Shown: piece by piece, positions 1-8,507 of the stretch
Layout: every line of letters starts with the position of its first letter
How positions within the stretch are numbered: the first letter of the stretch is position 1
NCBI RefSeq assembly: GCF_000970285.1
Contig: NZ_CP009516.1
Coordinates: 310,001 to 374,000, forward strand
From: Methanosarcina horonobensis HB-1 = JCM 15518
GTDB lineage: Archaea > Halobacteriota > Methanosarcinia > Methanosarcinales > Methanosarcinaceae
DNA: 64,000 nucleotides
Reading direction: 5' to 3'
The notes under the pieces: generated by a model
The model's input: the letters and a program-made list of their open reading frames with translations, nothing else
Database searches by the model: none
Told to the model about the DNA's origin: nothing
Made by a program: the position numbers and the translations under genes

Positions 1-96
1 AAAGAGACGAATTTCAGAGTTTTCCTGGAGCTTTTTTGCAACCGTGCTTTTGCCTGAACCATCAATACCTTCAAGTGTTATCAGTTTGCCTTTCAT
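1..96 (-). CDS. tmk: Thymidylate kinase, N-terminal fragment
   Basis: Only the first 32 codons lie in the window; the gene runs off the left edge. The start is the ATG at 96-94. The protein begins MKGKLITLEGIDGSGKST, a P-loop in the EGIDGSGKST form typical of dTMP kinase (phosphorylation of dTMP to dTDP in the cytoplasm). It is divergent from the DUF166 gene at 252, with about 155 bp between them. The family call rests on the P-loop and its position at the very N-terminus; the LID region is outside the window, so another dNMP kinase-like protein is not excluded. Confidence 0.85.
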   Translation of the reverse strand, partial: MKGKLITLEGIDGSGKSTVAKKLQENSEIRLF

Positions 97-251
97 AAGG
101 ACTGCCTCTTCAATTTTTCTTTTAACAGGTTTTATTGAAATGCACTATCAGTATTTATAGCCTATACAGGTCGCGGGTAGCTGACAGGTTAGGGCAGTAG
201 TTCCGGATAAAATGAGCATCTATTTATGTAAACATTAAAAATAGCTTAGTA

Positions 252-914
252 ATGACTGTAATAGGAGTTATCACACGGGGCAAGTACGGGCACCGCCTTA
301 TTGAATCTATAAAGGAGCACAGTGATTTTTCGGTTGTAACTACCGACCTTCCCGAGTTTGTGCCTGCATTCATCGAGGATCCAGATGAATTTCTGGAAAA
401 CCTGGATTTCGACAGGCATGTCTTTTCTGCCGATATCGTAGTTAGCTATGCTCTGCATCCTGACCTGACATCTTCAATTGCAAAGCTTGCTGCAGAAGCT
501 GGTGTACGCTCTTTAATCGTGCCAGGAGGGCCTTCCAGGGCATCGGTTCCTGAACTTAAAAATATTTCTGAAGCTTCCGGAATGGATATTGAAGTGGACG
601 AGATTTGCTGCACCCTCGAACCCAATTCCTGCAACCGGCCTTTTACTGAGATTTTTGGGTCTCCCATCCTAAAAGTTAAGACAAAGGACGGGAAAATAGC
701 CGAGGTTGAGGTTATAAAAGGTGCTCCCTGCGGAAGCACATGGTATATGGCAAAGGAAATCATTGGAGTGCCGGTAAAGGATGCCCCTCCTAAAGCCGGA
801 TTGCTGGTTCAGCATTATCCCTGTCGGGCTTCAAGAGGTGATATGGGAGGAATTCACGAGTCTGGAGAATTGCACAAGCAGGCGTTAATAAAAGCACTTG
901 AGAACGAGGAGTGA
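252..914 (+). CDS. DUF166 family protein
   Basis: 220 codons from ATG 252 to a stop at 914, with no strong ribosome-binding site. The protein starts with a Rossmann-like strand (MTVIGVITRGKYG) and carries several conserved-looking cysteines (ICCTLEPNSC near residue 120, GAPCGSTWYMAKE near 157, HYPCRASRGDMGG near 195), the pattern of the archaeal DUF166 family. Some databases describe this family as thymidylate-synthase related; I regard that function as unproven. Its divergent neighbour is a thymidylate kinase, which is suggestive but weak. It is followed at 972 by a DUF2111 gene on the same strand, 57 bp downstream, probably in one transcript. Cytoplasmic, with no membrane segments. Confidence 0.8.
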   Translation: MTVIGVITRGKYGHRLIESIKEHSDFSVVTTDLPEFVPAFIEDPDEFLENLDFDRHVFSADIVVSYALHPDLTSSIAKLAAEAGVRSLIVPGGPSRASVPELKNISEASGMDIEVDEICCTLEPNSCNRPFTEIFGSPILKVKTKDGKIAEVEVIKGAPCGSTWYMAKEIIGVPVKDAPPKAGLLVQHYPCRASRGDMGGIHESGELHKQALIKALENEE

Positions 915-971
915 TTATATATTCTTTGGAAAAATATAATCTAAATATGGCAGAAAAATGGGGCTAAGTTT

Positions 972-1418
972 TTGATTTCTGAGGTTCCTGTTTTTGCCTG
1001 TACCGATTGCCAAATACTTTCTGGGGGTGAAAACATTATTTCCCTATCTATATCCGAAGATTCAGGGCCTGAAGACCTTGAGCCAATAGCAGTTGCAATA
1101 CATTCTCTAACCGGCCTCCCTACTACTATCAGAAGCGTTAAAAGAAGAGGGCTCCGTCTGGAAAAGGGAAAAGTCCTTGACAGGGATTATACAGGACCTG
1201 TACTTGAAGAGGTATTAAAGACTAATAAAGTCGCCCACGAAGTTCCCACAGAAGGCGTGTACCGTGGAAAACATGTTGTAGTTGCTCCCATCCGTTCAAA
1301 GGAAGGGAAAGTTGTTGCAGCTCTCGGAATCGTGGATCTTCTGGCTACGATTGATCTTCCGTCTGTCTTTCAGGAATATACCTCCGTACTGGAAGAAGTT
1401 GAAGATGCAAAAAAATGA
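972..1418 (+). CDS. DUF2111-like methanogen protein
   Basis: 148 residues from a TTG start at 972, chosen because a GGGG-containing ribosome-binding site lies about 7 bases upstream while the nearby ATG at 959 is closed by a stop within a few codons. The N-terminal half has a CTDCQ motif (residues about 10-14). The C-terminal half (GVYRGKHVVVAPIRSKEGKVV then AALGIVDLL) looks like a small PAS/GAF-like alpha-beta fold. I recognise it only as an archaeal, mainly methanogen, conserved family (DUF2111 is my best assignment) with no known function. It follows the DUF166 gene and converges on mtd, with a hairpin terminator between. Confidence 0.7.
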   Translation: MISEVPVFACTDCQILSGGENIISLSISEDSGPEDLEPIAVAIHSLTGLPTTIRSVKRRGLRLEKGKVLDRDYTGPVLEEVLKTNKVAHEVPTEGVYRGKHVVVAPIRSKEGKVVAALGIVDLLATIDLPSVFQEYTSVLEEVEDAKK

Positions 1419-1516
1419 GATAGAAGAAGGTTTAAAAAGTAGCAGCTTATAAAAAGCATCCTTAAAGACTATATAGAAAAGATAAAGGATAATTTGTAGT
1501 TTTGTTGGAGGATTTT

Positions 1517-1556
1517 GTCCCTCACCTACTTTTCAAGGTTTGAGAGGGACATTTTT
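1517..1556 (+). terminator. Hairpin terminator after the DUF2111 gene
   Basis: GTCCCTC at 1517-1523 pairs with GAGGGAC at 1544-1550 and is followed directly by ATTTTT. It lies between two convergent genes (DUF2111 at left, mtd at right) and reads as a terminator for plus-strand transcription. Confidence 0.55.
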
Positions 1557-1622
1557 CCAGTTCCTCCAGTTGCTAATGAGATCCAGGATTATGTTTTAGA
1601 GCTGAAAAACTTTTTCCAGCGT

Positions 1623-2453
1623 TTACTCTGGCTTTTCGTATAACCTGACTTTTTTCAACAGGGCTCCGCTCTTTGCGTGGGGCTGCCTGAAGACGGTGTC
1701 ATTGGATTTTTCGATTTCTCTCGCCTGAGTTGCAAGCTGGGCTGCAGCTCCCATGATCTCATGTCCAGCTGCGGCTGTGAGGCATACCTGGTCGATTTCC
1801 TTTAACATGAAGCAAGCAGGGAAGTTAACCTGTGCGACTTTCTCAGCCATGTGAAGGGCAGCAAGAGCTTTTGCTTTTGCATAGGGATTTGCAAAGCCTG
1901 CATGTTCTACACATTTCTCGGGTTTTGCGAAGATGTGCGGAAGTTCCAGATCCTTTCCTGACTTTCCGGATGCTACCTGTTCGGTTACTTTATCGAGCTC
2001 TTCCTGGATGAGTCTTACAACACCACAGATGGAAAGCACTTTCATGGCGTCAGAGTTGAAGGATGCCATCTCTACGGGATCGAGGAATTCTCTCTTTGCT
2101 CCGATAAGGGGGTCTACCGGGAGGATAATGTATCCGAAGCCTTCTTGCTCAAAAGCCTCACGGGCTTCCTTCTTTGTAGGACCGTCTGAAACTACGATGC
2201 AGGGTACATCCTTCCAGATTTCACGGGCTGCTGTGGGACCTGGAGCTGCTGCATTCGGACTGATAATTACCACGAAGTCAGCGTTCCACTGCTTGAAGCT
2301 TTCAGTGTCTGCAGCATCGGCGGGGCCCATTTTGGCGCCTGTACCGAATACTCTTACAGTGATTCCTTCTCGCGCTGCAATTTCATCCTGGATCAGATTG
2401 ATAACCTGGCTCATTCCCAGGTTGCCCATTTTTATAAAGCCTATGTTGACCAT
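1623..2453 (-). CDS. mtd: F420-dependent methylenetetrahydromethanopterin dehydrogenase
   Basis: Catalyses the reversible reduction of methenyl-H4(S)MPT by F420H2, a C1 step of methanogenesis that runs oxidatively when methanol is disproportionated. The reading frame is open upstream to 2579, but the start is placed at ATG 2453 because MVNIGFIKMGNLGMSQV is the family N-terminus and gives 276 residues, the normal Mtd size. The sequence continues with the Mtd-specific segments GTGAKMGPADA and ISPNAAAPGPTAAREIW and ends GALLKKVRLYEKPE. It is a soluble enzyme without membrane segments. The gene is monocistronic: it is divergent from serB with about 400 bp between the starts, and this gap holds AT-rich TATA-like stretches upstream of mtd. 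Confidence 0.95.
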   Translation of the reverse strand: MVNIGFIKMGNLGMSQVINLIQDEIAAREGITVRVFGTGAKMGPADAADTESFKQWNADFVVIISPNAAAPGPTAAREIWKDVPCIVVSDGPTKKEAREAFEQEGFGYIILPVDPLIGAKREFLDPVEMASFNSDAMKVLSICGVVRLIQEELDKVTEQVASGKSGKDLELPHIFAKPEKCVEHAGFANPYAKAKALAALHMAEKVAQVNFPACFMLKEIDQVCLTAAAGHEIMGAAAQLATQAREIEKSNDTVFRQPHAKSGALLKKVRLYEKPE

Positions 2454-2856
2454 TTTTCTCAAAATCCTGTGTTGACCTTTTTCTTCAATAGTGGAATTCC
2501 TAAAGGGTTTATAATCCTTTTGGCAATCTTCCTTCCTTATCACCCTTATTTTATATATATCTGTCTTATTTATAATCATTATTCGATATATTTTGTTGCT
2601 CCTCCGAAAAGCTTAAAAGGGATGTGATTTATTTCACTCAAAAACGTTGACATCAATGCTGTTGTTTTGTGGTTTTGTTTTCGCGAAACCCGCATTATAA
2701 TTTGAAAAACTTATCCGTTGGTGGGCTTTTAATGTCAGGGCAGATATATTATCTCAGGCTGCGGGGGTACCCCTGAAACGGTACTTCTGGCAGTATGCCC
2801 TCTTTCGGGAATTGTCCCGCTATATCTATAGATATTCAGGTCCAGGTTTTGATTGA

Positions 2857-3564
2857 GTGAACTGTCCTATAAATGATTCTACTGAAAACAAACTTATAGT
2901 TTTTGACATGGATAGCACCCTTATAGACGCTGAGACCATCGATGAGCTCGCCAGGGCTGCAGGTGTTGTAAGCAAAGTAGAGGAGATTACGAAGAGAGCG
3001 ATGTATGGAGACCTCGATTTCGAGCAAGCGCTCGCAGAAAGGGTCAGACTTCTTAAGGGGCTCCCCCTGGAAACTGCCCTTGATGCTGTAAATCAGATTA
3101 ATCTTATGCCGGGAGCAGCCGATCTTGTCCTGTATGTTAAAAGTCGGGGTTACAAGACTGCGATGATTTCCGGTGGATTTACCATAGCCGCCGAGAGGGT
3201 AGGTGAAACGCTTGGTATCGATTTTGTCGTTTCTAACGAACTGCTTGTGGAAGACGGCTACCTCACGGGAGAAGTTGTCGGTCCTGTCACACAAAGCGAC
3301 TCCAAAGCAAAAGTGTTCGAGGAACTGGCACGTTTCTACAATGTCAGGCCCGAGCAGTGTGTGGTTGTCGGGGACGGCGCAAACGATGCCTGTATTTTTG
3401 AGATAGCAGGTTTTGCCATAGCTTTCAACCCAAAGCCCATCCTTAGGGAGTATGCGGACGTGGTCATAACAGTAAAAGATCTGAGAGCCGTAATCCCTGT
3501 TCTTGAATCTCTTTCTTATCAATTTTGTAATCAGGCACAGCATGTCGACATCGAACACTACTAA
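2857..3564 (+). CDS. serB: Phosphoserine phosphatase (HAD family)
   Basis: Last step of serine synthesis, hydrolysing O-phosphoserine. All HAD motifs are visible: DMDSTLID with nucleophile Asp17 and Asp19, ISGGF (motif II), a lysine in QSDSKAKVF (motif III), and GDGANDACIFEIAG (motif IV). The cap contains the AxxVxxIT-type stretch typical of SerB. The start is GTG at 2857; there is no in-frame ATG before motif I. At about 235 residues it is a normal SerB. It lies 40 bp before a coiled-coil protein gene on the same strand, an arrangement I recall from other methanogens, so the two are probably cotranscribed. Confidence 0.9.
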   Translation: MNCPINDSTENKLIVFDMDSTLIDAETIDELARAAGVVSKVEEITKRAMYGDLDFEQALAERVRLLKGLPLETALDAVNQINLMPGAADLVLYVKSRGYKTAMISGGFTIAAERVGETLGIDFVVSNELLVEDGYLTGEVVGPVTQSDSKAKVFEELARFYNVRPEQCVVVGDGANDACIFEIAGFAIAFNPKPILREYADVVITVKDLRAVIPVLESLSYQFCNQAQHVDIEHY

Positions 3565-3604
3565 AATGCCAGCTCTTTTGCTGGACCGGGAGGCACAATA
3601 AGAG

Positions 3605-4462
3605 ATGCTAAAGGAATTGCAGAAAAAAAGATCAGATTTGAAAGACATTTCTGAAGAATCCAAAGAAAAAAGGAATACTTTAAACGCTGAAGCCAGCGCT
3701 CTCGCCGCAAAGCGCAACGACCTCAACAAGAAGACAAAAGACCTTATCAACGAAGCCCAGGAATTAAAAGTTCTCAGGGACGAGATCAACGAGAAGGTCA
3801 GCGAATACAAGAACAAACGCGACGAGACCAATGCCAGGGCAAACGATCTGTTTGCAAAGGCAGACTCCATCAGAAAGCAGAACAACCTTGGCGGGCCCTC
3901 AATCAAAGCCTTAAGGAAAGACATCGATCGCCTTGAATTCGCCCAGCAGACCGAAGTCCTGAGCACCACCAAGGAAAGAGAACTCGTTGGTAAGATCCAG
4001 CAGCTTCAGAAGCAGTACCAGGTTAAAAAAGTCCAGCTTGAGAGCAACCTCGAATTGAAAAATATCCTGGACGAAGCCCAGAAAATCAGGGACGAAGCTT
4101 CCGTATTCCATGACGAGCTTGCAGAGTACGCCAGGCAGGCACAGGAATACCACGAGAAGATGATTGCAGCCTTTAAGGAAGCTGACAGAACCAGAGCAGA
4201 GTCGGACATCGCACACAGGGAATTTGTAAAAGCCCAGGAAGCAGCTGACGAACAGCACAAGATTTTCATCAATGCTCAGAAGGAAATCAGGGACCTTGAC
4301 AAAGAAATCTTCAAGCTTAAGAAGAAAGACAAGGACGGAAAGTCCCGTGTCGTCAAGTCCGAACTCCAGAAAGATGCCAAATCCATCTTCGAGAAGTTCA
4401 AGGGCGGAGCAAAGCTCACCACTGAAGACCTGATGACTCTTCAGAGGTCCGGTTTAGTCTAA
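3605..4462 (+). CDS. Conserved archaeal coiled-coil protein (COG1340-like)
   Basis: 285 residues, almost entirely charged heptad-type helix (K, E, D, R, A and Q rich) from about residue 2 to 240, broken by a short GGPS turn near residue 98. The C-terminal 45 residues form a less coiled tail that includes KFKGGAKLTTEDLMTLQRSGL. No enzymatic motif, signal peptide or membrane segment is visible. The pattern matches the archaeal COG1340 coiled-coil family, whose role is not established to my knowledge. It follows serB by 40 bp. The codon use is GC-richer than its neighbours (many GAC, AAG and CAG), as in well-expressed genes. Confidence 0.85.
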   Translation: MLKELQKKRSDLKDISEESKEKRNTLNAEASALAAKRNDLNKKTKDLINEAQELKVLRDEINEKVSEYKNKRDETNARANDLFAKADSIRKQNNLGGPSIKALRKDIDRLEFAQQTEVLSTTKERELVGKIQQLQKQYQVKKVQLESNLELKNILDEAQKIRDEASVFHDELAEYARQAQEYHEKMIAAFKEADRTRAESDIAHREFVKAQEAADEQHKIFINAQKEIRDLDKEIFKLKKKDKDGKSRVVKSELQKDAKSIFEKFKGGAKLTTEDLMTLQRSGLV

Positions 4463-4806
4463 TCAATCTCATAGAATAGATTCTCTGGAATCCTTAATTC
4501 CAATTGCAGGTGAAGGCAACTTCGCTTTTATCTGCATTCTTTTTTCTGTTATCAGAACGGTACTTTCTGTTGCCTTGAATTACTGAATCCGTTATTTTAC
4601 TGGAATTGCTATTGTATTCTGTTAATGTACTTTTGAGCAGCTAATGCTATCGATTTATCTGATGTGCAGGCAAGCTAAATCCAGTAGGCAAGCTCAAACT
4701 CACTGGCATGCAGAAAAAAACAAGTAGTGTATTTTATGGCTTGACTTGCTTCAAAAATCTAAATTTGGTAAAATTTGAAGTTCAATTTACTTCAAAATGC
4801 CGAAGC
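4463..4806. other. Intergenic stretch, no gene seen
   Basis: 344 bp between two converging genes (coiled-coil protein and radical SAM protein). It is AT-rich with short T runs. A weak imperfect inverted repeat occurs around 4507-4545. I see no conserved coding or RNA signal. Confidence 0.5.
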
Positions 4807-5946
4807 TCACTCCAGAAGCTTCAGGTACTTCTCCCTGAACTCCGGGTTTCTCATAAGGCAGCATTTTGCGTTATATGCGGGGTCATTCCTGATTTTTTTC
4901 CACACATCCTTTACCCTGTCCCTATGAACATTTCCATAGGGAATAGGAATGCAGGCGCAGGGGAGAATATTTCCTTCAGGTGTAATATGTAGCCATTTCC
5001 TGCCTGCCATACAGCCTGTTGTCCTCATAACCTGCGGAATCGGAAAGATTCTCGGACCTTCTTTTTCACGTGCCTGAGAAACAAAACTATCAAATTTTCT
5101 CATATCTTTTGGAGTCATGATCTCGGAAGCATGATCCATCCATCTGCCAGTGGGCACTATCTCATAGAAAGAGAGTTCATGGGCTCCAAGGTCTGCAGCA
5201 AGGGTGTAAAGCTCATCAAGTTCATTGACATTATCCCTTGAAAGCACCACATATATATTTACAAGCAGCCCGGCCGCAAGTCCATTCTTGACTGCCTCAA
5301 CCGCACTTTTGAATACCCCTATCCTGCCCCTTACATAATCGTGCTTTTCTTCATATGCGCTGTCAAAACTGACCGTAAGGGAATATAGCCCCGCAGCTTT
5401 CAGACTCTGCGCTCGTTCTTCGGTCAGCCCTACTCCCGAGGTGAACATGCCGGTGATGGCTTTTTCGGGATCTACATATCTTATCAGATCTTCCAGGCCG
5501 GGATATGTCAGGGGCTCTCCCCCATCAAAGATAACGAAGGTCGTGCCCATTTCGAGCACCTGATCAACTATGTCTCTAACCGTTTCGGGTGCAAGCTTTG
5601 CCCTGTTCTTTGTATCCGGAAGGGCACAGTGGATGCAGTTGTTAGGGCAGTCTTCTGTAATTGATATCGTTACCTGGTCAGGTATGTTTTTCCCGAGCAT
5701 TGACGAAAGCTGGCTTTTCACAAGGCGGTCAAAGCCAGTACTCGGAATCGGGGGCATCCAGGTAGAATAGATCAGACGGTCAGCCTCTAAGTTTGCAGGC
5801 TTTTCGCCGTCAAAGATTGAGATGTTTGCCTTAAGGACTTTTTTCATCAGTGGAGATGCTGCCCCACCGGTTTTCATTGTCAAGCATCCGTCTTCAATTT
5901 CGGCATAAACCCTGAAAAGAGGATTTTTATAAAATTCGTACTGCAT
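4807..5946 (-). CDS. Radical SAM protein with SPASM-like C-terminus
   Basis: 379 residues. The SAM-binding iron-sulfur motif is CPNNCIHC with Cys100, Cys104 and Cys107, followed by the glycine-rich FDGGEPLTYPGL near residues 139-150. The C-terminal part carries extra cysteines (TTGCMAGRKW, LPCACIP, AKCCLM), which suggests one or two auxiliary clusters as in SPASM or Twitch domains. The first 85 residues precede the core and have no recognised domain. The gene lies 153 bp downstream of a geranylgeranyl-reductase homologue and a UbiA prenyltransferase on the same strand, so the three may form one transcript and one lipid or quinone-like pathway (inference). The substrate is unknown. It resembles the MoaA/NirJ/PqqE-like group rather than biotin synthase or HemN. 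Confidence 0.85.
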   Translation of the reverse strand: MQYEFYKNPLFRVYAEIEDGCLTMKTGGAASPLMKKVLKANISIFDGEKPANLEADRLIYSTWMPPIPSTGFDRLVKSQLSSMLGKNIPDQVTISITEDCPNNCIHCALPDTKNRAKLAPETVRDIVDQVLEMGTTFVIFDGGEPLTYPGLEDLIRYVDPEKAITGMFTSGVGLTEERAQSLKAAGLYSLTVSFDSAYEEKHDYVRGRIGVFKSAVEAVKNGLAAGLLVNIYVVLSRDNVNELDELYTLAADLGAHELSFYEIVPTGRWMDHASEIMTPKDMRKFDSFVSQAREKEGPRIFPIPQVMRTTGCMAGRKWLHITPEGNILPCACIPIPYGNVHRDRVKDVWKKIRNDPAYNAKCCLMRNPEFREKYLKLLE

Positions 5947-6099
5947 ATTTTCCCTGCATCTGGCTTTCTGGTATTTTTTCCCTTTCTGTATTGTTCCGTT
6001 CTATTTTTTCCGTTTTTGCCTTTTTTTCAGTTCCTAAAATCCTGTCTTTACTCAGCCTGCCTTAACTTTCAGTTTGTTTCCAGTAGTTTATATTCCAAT

Positions 6100-7257
6100 T
6101 TATTTGTTTCTCAGGAATGCCCTATACTTTAGCATAGCTGAAGGTTTCTTCTTCAACATGAATGTGAAAACCTGCATTGCCTGTTCAAAAGCGCTGCCGT
6201 GAATGAAGGAGAGGTCTTCGTTTTCAAACACTTCTGCCATCTCATCGATTTCTCTGTCCGTCATCTTCCTGAGGGTCTCAAGTCCTATACGGCCCACGTA
6301 GTGCTCTACTTTAAACTCTTTTTCCCAGATTTTTCTGTACTCGGAGAGAGCATTTTTTGAAACGTCTCCTCTTTTCACAGAATCTGCAGCCACATCTCCG
6401 CATATCTGGCCTGCCCTCATCGCATACCCTATTCCTGACTGGCCTGCAGCTCCTCCGACTACCATTATCCCGTCAGTTATGTATTCCCCGGGTATGGTTA
6501 CTATGGGGTCTCCCCCGGAAAGTTTTCTTACAACCTCTATTTCTTCTAGCCCTTTAAGTTTTTTGAAACGCTCTACCCAGGCATTCAGGTAAGGGGTCGC
6601 ATCCTTTCCGCACCTTCGTACATAAGCTCCGATAGCTGCATTATCTCCTCCCCTGGGAGCATATGTGGTCTTCCAGCCTGGGGCATGATTTCCTACATAA
6701 TACTCAAACATCTCAGGTTTACCCAGTCCGGGTGCTCTAATATCAAGTTCAGTTCCCCAGGCTATATCTTCAGGGTGTTTCATCGTTTTCATACCCAGAC
6801 GAGAAGCTATTTTCGAATTGATGCCGTCGGAAATAATCACAAGCTTGGATCTTAATGTCCCCTCAGAAGTAATGACAGCAAATTCCCTTCCTTCCTTCCA
6901 GATATCCCTTGCTTCGATCCCTGTTCTGAGTTCAACGCCGGTTTTCATAACTTTTTCCGCATAAAACCGGTCAAAATTTGATTTGTCGATGGAATAACCT
7001 GGGGTTTCAACTATTACTTCTCTACCTTCAGGGGAGATAATCTTCATCCCTTTGAGGTAATGTACGACATAAGACGGGTCTGCCTTTTCTCCGCACCTGT
7101 CAAGCATCCCCTTAAAGAAAGAGTTTGCAGGGTGTGGTGGATTTCCAATCTCTTCTTTCTTTTCGAGCAAAAGGATATCTGCACCTTTTTCACAGGCATT
7201 TCTGGCAGCCATGAGTCCTGCAGGGGATGCCCCGATTACAATAATGTCCGCGTCCAT
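6100..7257 (-). CDS. Geranylgeranyl reductase family flavoprotein
   Basis: 385 residues. The N-terminal dinucleotide fold reads DIIVIGASPAGLMAARNA (residues 4-21), followed by the LLEKKEEIGNP segment of the FAD-binding monooxygenase/reductase superfamily, VVGGAAGQSGIGYAMRAG near residues 265-282, and a C-terminal helical part. Members reduce double bonds of archaeal lipids or of isoprenoid quinone side chains. The first glycine motif is GxSxxG rather than GxGxxG, which is usual in archaeal members. The start ATG 7257 lies 17 bp after the stop of the UbiA gene, so the two are surely cotranscribed. That pairing points to reduction of a prenyl chain attached by UbiA, for example in methanophenazine; digeranylgeranyl-glycerophospholipid reduction is the alternative. 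Confidence 0.85.
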   Translation of the reverse strand: MDADIIVIGASPAGLMAARNACEKGADILLLEKKEEIGNPPHPANSFFKGMLDRCGEKADPSYVVHYLKGMKIISPEGREVIVETPGYSIDKSNFDRFYAEKVMKTGVELRTGIEARDIWKEGREFAVITSEGTLRSKLVIISDGINSKIASRLGMKTMKHPEDIAWGTELDIRAPGLGKPEMFEYYVGNHAPGWKTTYAPRGGDNAAIGAYVRRCGKDATPYLNAWVERFKKLKGLEEIEVVRKLSGGDPIVTIPGEYITDGIMVVGGAAGQSGIGYAMRAGQICGDVAADSVKRGDVSKNALSEYRKIWEKEFKVEHYVGRIGLETLRKMTDREIDEMAEVFENEDLSFIHGSAFEQAMQVFTFMLKKKPSAMLKYRAFLRNK

Positions 7258-7274
7258 TTTTATCTATCCTTTTT

Positions 7275-8225
7275 TCACCAGAGAATGGAGGTATAAGATC
7301 CCAGATATATGCAGAGCACAACATCAAGGATCATTGACCCGAACATTATTGCTCTGTAATTTGAACCGTTAAGGAAAAGTGCACCGCCTCTCTCAGGAGT
7401 GGGATGCCTGATAAAGTCAAAGCACTGGGTAAGCATCCAGAGCCCTGAAGCAAGAGCTCCTGCAAAAAATACGGGACCGAGCCGGGCTGACCAGCCTATG
7501 ATAACCGACGCAATAACCCCTACAATCCACCAGAAGGTCACAAACCTGGCAGTAAAGGGGATCCCGAAGGTTACGGGCATTGTAGGAGCTCCTTTTAGCC
7601 TGTCTCCCTCTACATCCCTGGCAACGCCTCCCAGAGTAAAAGCCCAGTCAGTTACGCACATCATGAGTCCGAAGCAGATTGCAGGAAGAGGTAGAATTAC
7701 CCCGTCACTGCCTTTCAAAATCCCGGCCGGATCGAATGCAAGCCATATCCCGACAGGCACGAGCCCGTAGGAAATGCCTACGGGAAGAAAACTCAGGAAT
7801 GTGCTGCGCTTTGCAAAGATTGAGTAAACAGTGATAGTTGCAGCTGCGATAAAGAGGACTACAAGGGACTCAGGGTTCAGGTACGTAGCTGCGGCACCTG
7901 CGATAAGCAAAAGCAAGAAGGCATACATCATCGCCGAGTTCTTTGAAACTCTCGAAGAGGGCAGTGGACGGTTCGGAATATTGATAGTGTCGATATCGAC
8001 ATCGCAGCAGTCATTGAAAACGTATGAACTGGTTATAGCCGCAAAGCCTCCTATCACGGCAATCAGGAAGGGGACAAGTAAGGGCAGCCCTCCGGTTGCC
8101 AGATATGAAGCAAGGATCGCGCTTGCGGCAGGGAGGGTCAGGTCCATGTAGTAGAGTTCGGGTCTCAGCAGCCGGAGGTAGGGGCTGAGCTCCCCGATTC
8201 TTGCTGTAAGGGACAATAGTTTCAC
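7275..8225 (-). CDS. UbiA-family prenyltransferase
   Basis: 316 residues with about eight or nine hydrophobic helices. Both Asp-rich motifs are present: NDCCDVDIDTINIPNRPLP (near residues 71-89) and DVEGDRLKGAPTMPV (near 203-217), which bind Mg-prenyl diphosphate. UbiA enzymes attach polyprenyl chains to aromatic rings or to glycerol ethers. The listed start is GTG 8225; a TTG three codons downstream (8216) is the alternative and has AGGTGA five bases before it. The gene directly precedes a geranylgeranyl-reductase homologue (17 bp gap), then a radical SAM gene. The 282 bp between tgtA and this gene is AT-rich and has no gene. The acceptor is not predictable from sequence; methanophenazine, digeranylgeranylglyceryl phosphate and a heme are possibilities. 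Confidence 0.88.
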   Translation of the reverse strand: MKLLSLTARIGELSPYLRLLRPELYYMDLTLPAASAILASYLATGGLPLLVPFLIAVIGGFAAITSSYVFNDCCDVDIDTINIPNRPLPSSRVSKNSAMMYAFLLLLIAGAAATYLNPESLVVLFIAAATITVYSIFAKRSTFLSFLPVGISYGLVPVGIWLAFDPAGILKGSDGVILPLPAICFGLMMCVTDWAFTLGGVARDVEGDRLKGAPTMPVTFGIPFTARFVTFWWIVGVIASVIIGWSARLGPVFFAGALASGLWMLTQCFDFIRHPTPERGGALFLNGSNYRAIMFGSMILDVVLCIYLGSYTSILW

Positions 8226-8507
8226 CTGTGAATTTTCGGTTTATACGGATTTTTCTGTGTCCGGAATCTCATGTTTCGGGATTTTTCTGTTTAAGTGCTT
8301 GTTTGCAAATAGTCCTATAAAACTTTCGCATTTCAAAAAAGTTTCCTTTTTTACTGAAAGATTCTGCCAGTACGGGAGAGTTGAGAATTTGACATATATG
8401 GAAGGCTGTTGGAGAAGGGCTGTTAGATAAGAGTTGTTAGATATACTACACCTCATATCATTAAAGAGCCCGAAAGAAACCCATTTTAACAAGCTTTCAT
8501 AGCTTGC

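Noticed and set aside
2836-3972. 378-codon minus-strand frame
   Set aside because: Antisense of serB and the coiled-coil gene, both with clear family motifs.
4708-4992. 94-codon plus-strand frame
   Set aside because: Runs antisense into the 3' end of the radical SAM gene; no ribosome-binding site.
8241-8492. 83-codon minus-strand frame between tgtA and the UbiA gene
   Set aside because: No ribosome-binding site, low-quality composition, no recognised feature.
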